Positions 63,351 to 64,000 of a stretch of 64,000 nt of DNA are shown here, piece by piece. Location: contig NZ_JAUFQB010000022.1 in the NCBI RefSeq assembly GCF_030409525.1, forward strand, positions 62,001 through 126,000, read 5' to 3'. Below the pieces are notes generated by a model. The model was not told the DNA's origin, searched no databases, and saw nothing but the letters and a program-made list of their open reading frames with translations. Position numbers and translations under genes: made by a program. Numbering within the stretch: position 1 is the stretch's first letter; each line of letters opens with the position of its first letter. The DNA comes from Kaistella yonginensis (lineage in GTDB: Bacteria; Bacteroidota; Bacteroidia; Flavobacteriales; Weeksellaceae).

Positions 63351-64000
63351 ATGCAAAACATTAGAAATATCGCAATTATTGCGCACGTTGACCACGGTAA
63401 AACAACTTTGGTTGACAAAATCATCCACGCTACCAGTGTTTTCCGAGAAAATCAAGAATCGGGAGATCTTATTATGGATAATAACGATCTGGAACGTGAG
63501 CGAGGAATTACCATTTTATCAAAAAACATCTCGGTAACCTATAAAGACACCAAAATTAATGTAATTGATACCCCTGGTCACGCCGATTTCGGTGGTGAAG
63601 TAGAACGGGTTTTGAAAATGGCAGACGGTGTACTTCTTTTAGTAGATGCTTTTGAAGGGCCAATGCCACAAACGCGTTTCGTCCTGCAAAAAGCTTTGGA
63701 ATTAGGATTAAGACCAGTGGTGGTGATCAACAAAGTTGATAAGCCAAACTGTCGTCCGGATGAAGTTCATGATCAGGTTTTCGATTTGTTTTTTAACTTA
63801 GATGCAACAGAAGAGCAATTGGATTTCCCCACGTTCTACGGTTCCTCTAAACAAGGTTGGTTTAACACGTCCTTAGAGCCTGCAGAAAATATTTTCCCAT
63901 TATTAGATGGAATTTTAGAGCATGTCCCCGCTCCAGAAGCTAAAGAAGGTCCGCTAAGAATGCAGATTGTATCTTTGGATTTCTCTTCATTTTTAGGAAG
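63351..64000 (+). CDS. typA: Translational GTPase TypA/BipA (3' end missing)
   Basis: This reading frame runs off the right edge after about 216 codons and gives the GTPase domain of TypA/BipA. This EF-G-like factor acts on the ribosome during stress and large-subunit assembly. Motifs are [18 protein letters not shown] (G1), RGITILSKN (G2), [15 protein letters not shown] (G3), VVINKVDK (G4) and a YGSSKQGW segment (SSKQGW for G5). TypA is about 600 residues, so roughly two thirds is missing. ATG codons occur at 63345 and 63351; the second gives [10 protein letters not shown], the usual start, and is chosen. A -7 box lies just upstream. Confidence 0.95.
   Translation, partial: MQNIRNIAIIAHVDHGKTTLVDKIIHATSVFRENQESGDLIMDNNDLERERGITILSKNISVTYKDTKINVIDTPGHADFGGEVERVLKMADGVLLLVDAFEGPMPQTRFVLQKALELGLRPVVVINKVDKPNCRPDEVHDQVFDLFFNLDATEEQLDFPTFYGSSKQGWFNTSLEPAENIFPLLDGILEHVPAPEAKEGPLRMQIVSLDFSSFLG

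Overview
The window looks like chromosomal core sequence of a Bacteroidota, most likely a Flavobacteriia of the Weeksellaceae (Chryseobacterium/Kaistella-like); the genus is an inference. The evidence is AT-rich DNA, almost no Shine-Dalgarno sequences, many promoters of the TTG-N17-21-TAnnTTTG type, type IX secretion genes and substrates (porQ, two proteins with C-terminal sorting domains), the TamL lipoprotein, an atpD-atpC pair separated from the rest of the ATP synthase genes, and a sulfonolipid (capnine) gene pair. I see no prophage, insertion sequence, CRISPR array, tRNA or rRNA.

Layout. 1-3733 (minus): start of a secreted protein gene cut by the window edge, a LolD-type ABC ATPase, a GC-rich foldable intergenic element, and pdhA-pdhC. 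3901-6831 (plus): a PAP2-like membrane protein, a BlaI/MecI-type repressor with a lysine-rich tail, and a DUF4153 membrane protein. 6948-12891: holB facing left, then an outer-membrane barrel, lptC, anmK and a GNAT-nitrilase fusion. 12971-16245 (minus): a tandem array of four secreted paralogues of unknown function. 17156-20428: kdsA followed by a TonB-dependent receptor. 20567-25186: a MORN-type lipoprotein, DUF1697, a small secreted protein resembling a metalloprotease propeptide, and a T9SS-secreted metzincin. 25396-29901: an adenine/adenosine deaminase and a large DUF2723 membrane enzyme. 30126-32537: cysteate synthase-like and cysteate acyltransferase-like genes. 32610-36304: an Rnk/GreA-like factor, a radical SAM protein and a four-repeat membrane protein. 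36412-45177: atpD-atpC, ribF, YjbR, an SDR, pyrH-frr, porQ, cmk and an envelope triad (YtxH, holin-like, small membrane protein). 45204-50779: trmH and tamL with overlapping 5' ends, then an M28 peptidase. 50856-55868: parE, a membrane protein and parC. 56024-64000: AI-2E-like permease, Ca-type P-ATPase, FMN reductase, a T9SS substrate, ychF, a DUF465 protein and the start of typA.

Many genes serve the cell envelope: LPS core (kdsA, lptC), outer-membrane assembly (tamL), type IX secretion (porQ and cargo), unusual lipids (sulfonolipid pair), peptidoglycan recycling (anmK) and lipoprotein export (lolD). The least explained parts are the four-paralogue secreted array, the propeptide-like protein beside the metalloprotease, the membrane protein wedged between parE and parC, and the interlocked trmH/tamL promoters. 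Motif readings and alignments were done by eye without database searches.
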